DNA from: Brevundimonas sp. UBA2388
GTDB taxonomy: Bacteria > Pseudomonadota > Alphaproteobacteria > Caulobacterales > Caulobacteraceae
Length of the DNA: 7,496 nucleotides
Direction: 5' to 3'
Assembly: GCA_002343425.1 (NCBI GenBank)
Contig: DDSO01000066.1
Coordinates: 1,845-9,340 of the forward strand
Within the stretch, counting starts at the first letter, position 1, and each line of letters begins with the position of its first letter. The notes under the pieces are model-generated. The model had not been told where the DNA came from, did no database searches, and saw nothing but the letters and a program-made list of their open reading frames with translations. Positions 7,001 to 7,496 of the stretch are shown piece by piece. The position numbers and the translations under genes were made by a program.

Positions 7001-7434
7001 ACTACCGCGTCGGTGGTCTGTGGCTGATCGAGCAGGAGAACTTCACCAACGTCGCCGATCCGACCGACGGTACGGAAGTGGGAAGCACGATCTTCTTCCC
7101 GCGTGTCCGCCTGACGTCGTCGCTGACCTGGTCGCCGAACGACATCTGGAGCGTCAACTGGAGCGTGGACTGGCAGACTGCCCAGGACAGCACCAACTTC
7201 CGCGACAACCTCGGCAACCTCGACACGCGTCCGTTCAACACCTACGACACCGGCAACTTCGCCCGTCACGACTTCACGGTGCGCTGGAACGCCGCGGACG
7301 ACCTCTCGGTCCGCATGGGTGTGGTCAACGCGTTCGATGCCGAACAGCGCCCCTACCTCGGTGGTGGTCTGATCAGCAGCCAGGACCCCTACGGCACGCG
7401 CTTCTTCGTGGGCCTGAACTATCGCCCCTGGTAA
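4084..7434 (+). CDS. Large TonB-dependent outer-membrane receptor, substrate unknown
   Basis: This is a 1116-residue outer-membrane transporter of the kind expanded in Caulobacter and Xanthomonas relatives; it would import a scarce substrate using TonB-ExbBD energy. A signal peptide spans 1-26 (MLLKRKYLFG then a hydrophobic core, cleavage after AFA before QDQ). The TonB box is in EIDEVVVTGSRI (45-56). The plug runs to about 180, with LVDGRRHVG (128-136) and IEIVTGGASSVYGADAVSG (157-175). The rest is beta barrel, ending with aromatic W1116. NTSFRAPNLSENFAP (762-776) and CQPLNVFG (609-616) are typical of this large subfamily. Eight cysteines fall in four close pairs. The ATG at 4084 was chosen because the signal peptide begins there; the open frame reaches back to a TTG at 3958 without coding character. 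Only a poor GGGG site precedes the ATG. Codons favour AAC, GAA, GGT and CGT, unlike the CGG- and GGG-rich dcw genes, as in highly expressed genes. No neighbouring gene hints at the substrate. Confidence 0.92.
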   Translation: MLLKRKYLFGTTILAGVMAVTAPAFAQDQLPGVNVQGRSDSQATEIDEVVVTGSRIRRDPTNAPTPLIQVTREALLSTGQSTVVDYLATIPALSNSLVPSDTTGSNLNDGGLSFANLRSLGTGRTLTLVDGRRHVGSSAGNLAVDVDTIPRLLIENIEIVTGGASSVYGADAVSGVLNFQLRRDFEGMEIDANYGMINQDGQANKRISALIGTNLFDDRLNLYAFAEYEDIDMVESMDIDWLRAAHAFVGIDADPTNAPYDGMLDNQVFSGVRTLSRPRWGQTTLANSQRPSPLTDPDVPLASCTALTSANCYSLDPTKTYWYEGSTARLANFGQRIGNVGSNRTLNIGGDGENPNNFGQETRVPESTSQRYQVGANFAVTDNIDLSVEYKYITEDTFDISQPTFFDIFLHQTPGTSGANPQWTNQIRAVSQFDLRYSDNAFLPQNVKDAITANMVQNWTANANAEGTAAGAAVSRQWARHSMFGPQRSQDNTREIERYVLALSGDLDQVGFIKNIDWDLSWTSGEATNINFERGVDVQRFALAADAVVDAAGIVNGRPGEIVCRARRIAAQNLLTPGFGDLDDYVRGNFPGGNAALSNAEFAAAVNQCQPLNVFGDGNQSQAALDYVDAVINVSHVNQQDQGLAVISGQLWDFWGAGEIGMAIGAEYRREFTEGLGRTRSTGDRLLFMNTGADFAAAEYESKEWFAELSIPLFRDSWLGEYAELSGSYRSFDYTTAGEGDVYGINLVWRPIQDIAFKTSFNTSFRAPNLSENFAPASQTFANAFVDACTTLQIAAQNPEVRANRIANCTALATAAGFSFDFAGATATNLDDFNPIYTSGIAGVIRGNVDLTPEESESFTVSAVLQPRWFPNLSIILDYYEIELSRVIVFPNAPALAAACVSGASLNPDACGSVFRNNPTIPFGVGAPAGDPIGGFIQQPVNLAALTTRGLDFSARYSLDTEEVFGRNWGRFDYRVGGLWLIEQENFTNVADPTDGTEVGSTIFFPRVRLTSSLTWSPNDIWSVNWSVDWQTAQDSTNFRDNLGNLDTRPFNTYDTGNFARHDFTVRWNAADDLSVRMGVVNAFDAEQRPYLGGGLISSQDPYGTRFFVGLNYRPW

Positions 7435-7455
7435 GACCCGGAGGCATCAAGACGG

Positions 7456-7485
7456 AAAGGGCGGCTCGAAAGAGCCGCCCTTTTT
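7456..7485 (+). terminator. Intrinsic terminator of the TonB receptor gene
   Basis: GGGCGGCTC (7459-7467) and GAGCCGCCC (7472-7480) form a perfect 9-bp GC-rich stem closed by a GAAA tetraloop and followed by TTTTT. Flanking AAA and TTT can extend the stem to 12 bp. It lies 21 bp after the receptor stop codon and suggests a single-gene transcript. Confidence 0.93.
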
Positions 7486-7496
7486 CGTTGGTCCAC

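Noticed and set aside
3742..7269. 1175-codon open frame on the minus strand opposite the TonB receptor
   Set aside because: Its translation is a low-complexity mix of Val, Gly, Arg, Asp and Ala with no recognisable domain. It is exactly what strong third-position GC bias produces opposite a highly expressed gene, while the plus strand encodes a clear receptor with signal peptide, plug and barrel.

Overview
This is a high-GC chromosomal segment from an alphaproteobacterium. The gene order murB-ddl-ftsQ-ftsA, the protein signatures, and a large TonB-dependent receptor of the type expanded in this group point to Caulobacterales, perhaps Brevundimonas. The genus is inferred from style, not proven. 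All five genes read on the + strand. I see no RNA genes, mobile elements or CRISPR arrays.

Bases 1-3871 are the 3' half of a division and cell wall (dcw) cluster: the C-terminal two-thirds or so of murB, complete ddl, ftsQ and ftsA. The genes are tightly packed (12-bp gap, 13-bp overlap, 14-bp gap), as in an operon. MurB completes UDP-MurNAc and Ddl makes the D-Ala-D-Ala used on the muropeptide precursor. FtsQ is the membrane scaffold of the divisome, and FtsA is the actin-like protein that ties the Z ring to the membrane.

Bases 3872-4083 are a 212-bp intergenic region. It holds a weak hairpin after ftsA, a 21-bp-spaced direct repeat with a small palindrome, and a plausible housekeeping promoter. 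Bases 4084-7434 encode a 1116-residue TonB-dependent outer-membrane receptor of unknown substrate. A textbook intrinsic terminator follows at 7456-7485. ftsZ, which usually follows ftsA, is not in the window; the receptor sits in its place.

The most interesting signals are DNA motifs hidden inside the dcw coding sequences, each coinciding with unusual codon choice. (1) A 7-of-8 match to the CtrA box TTAA-N7-TTAA lies in ddl, 130 bp before ftsQ, where Caulobacter would be expected to have cell-cycle control of ftsQA. (2) Two tandem DnaA-box-like 9-mers, 12 bp apart, lie in the first codons of ftsA. (3) An AT-rich pocket at the end of murB carries a perfect 7-bp inverted repeat interleaved with a GTAAAC repeat of 11-bp period. 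Together they suggest that replication and cell-cycle regulators (DnaA, CtrA) act on division genes from within coding sequence. This is a hypothesis from motif matching only.
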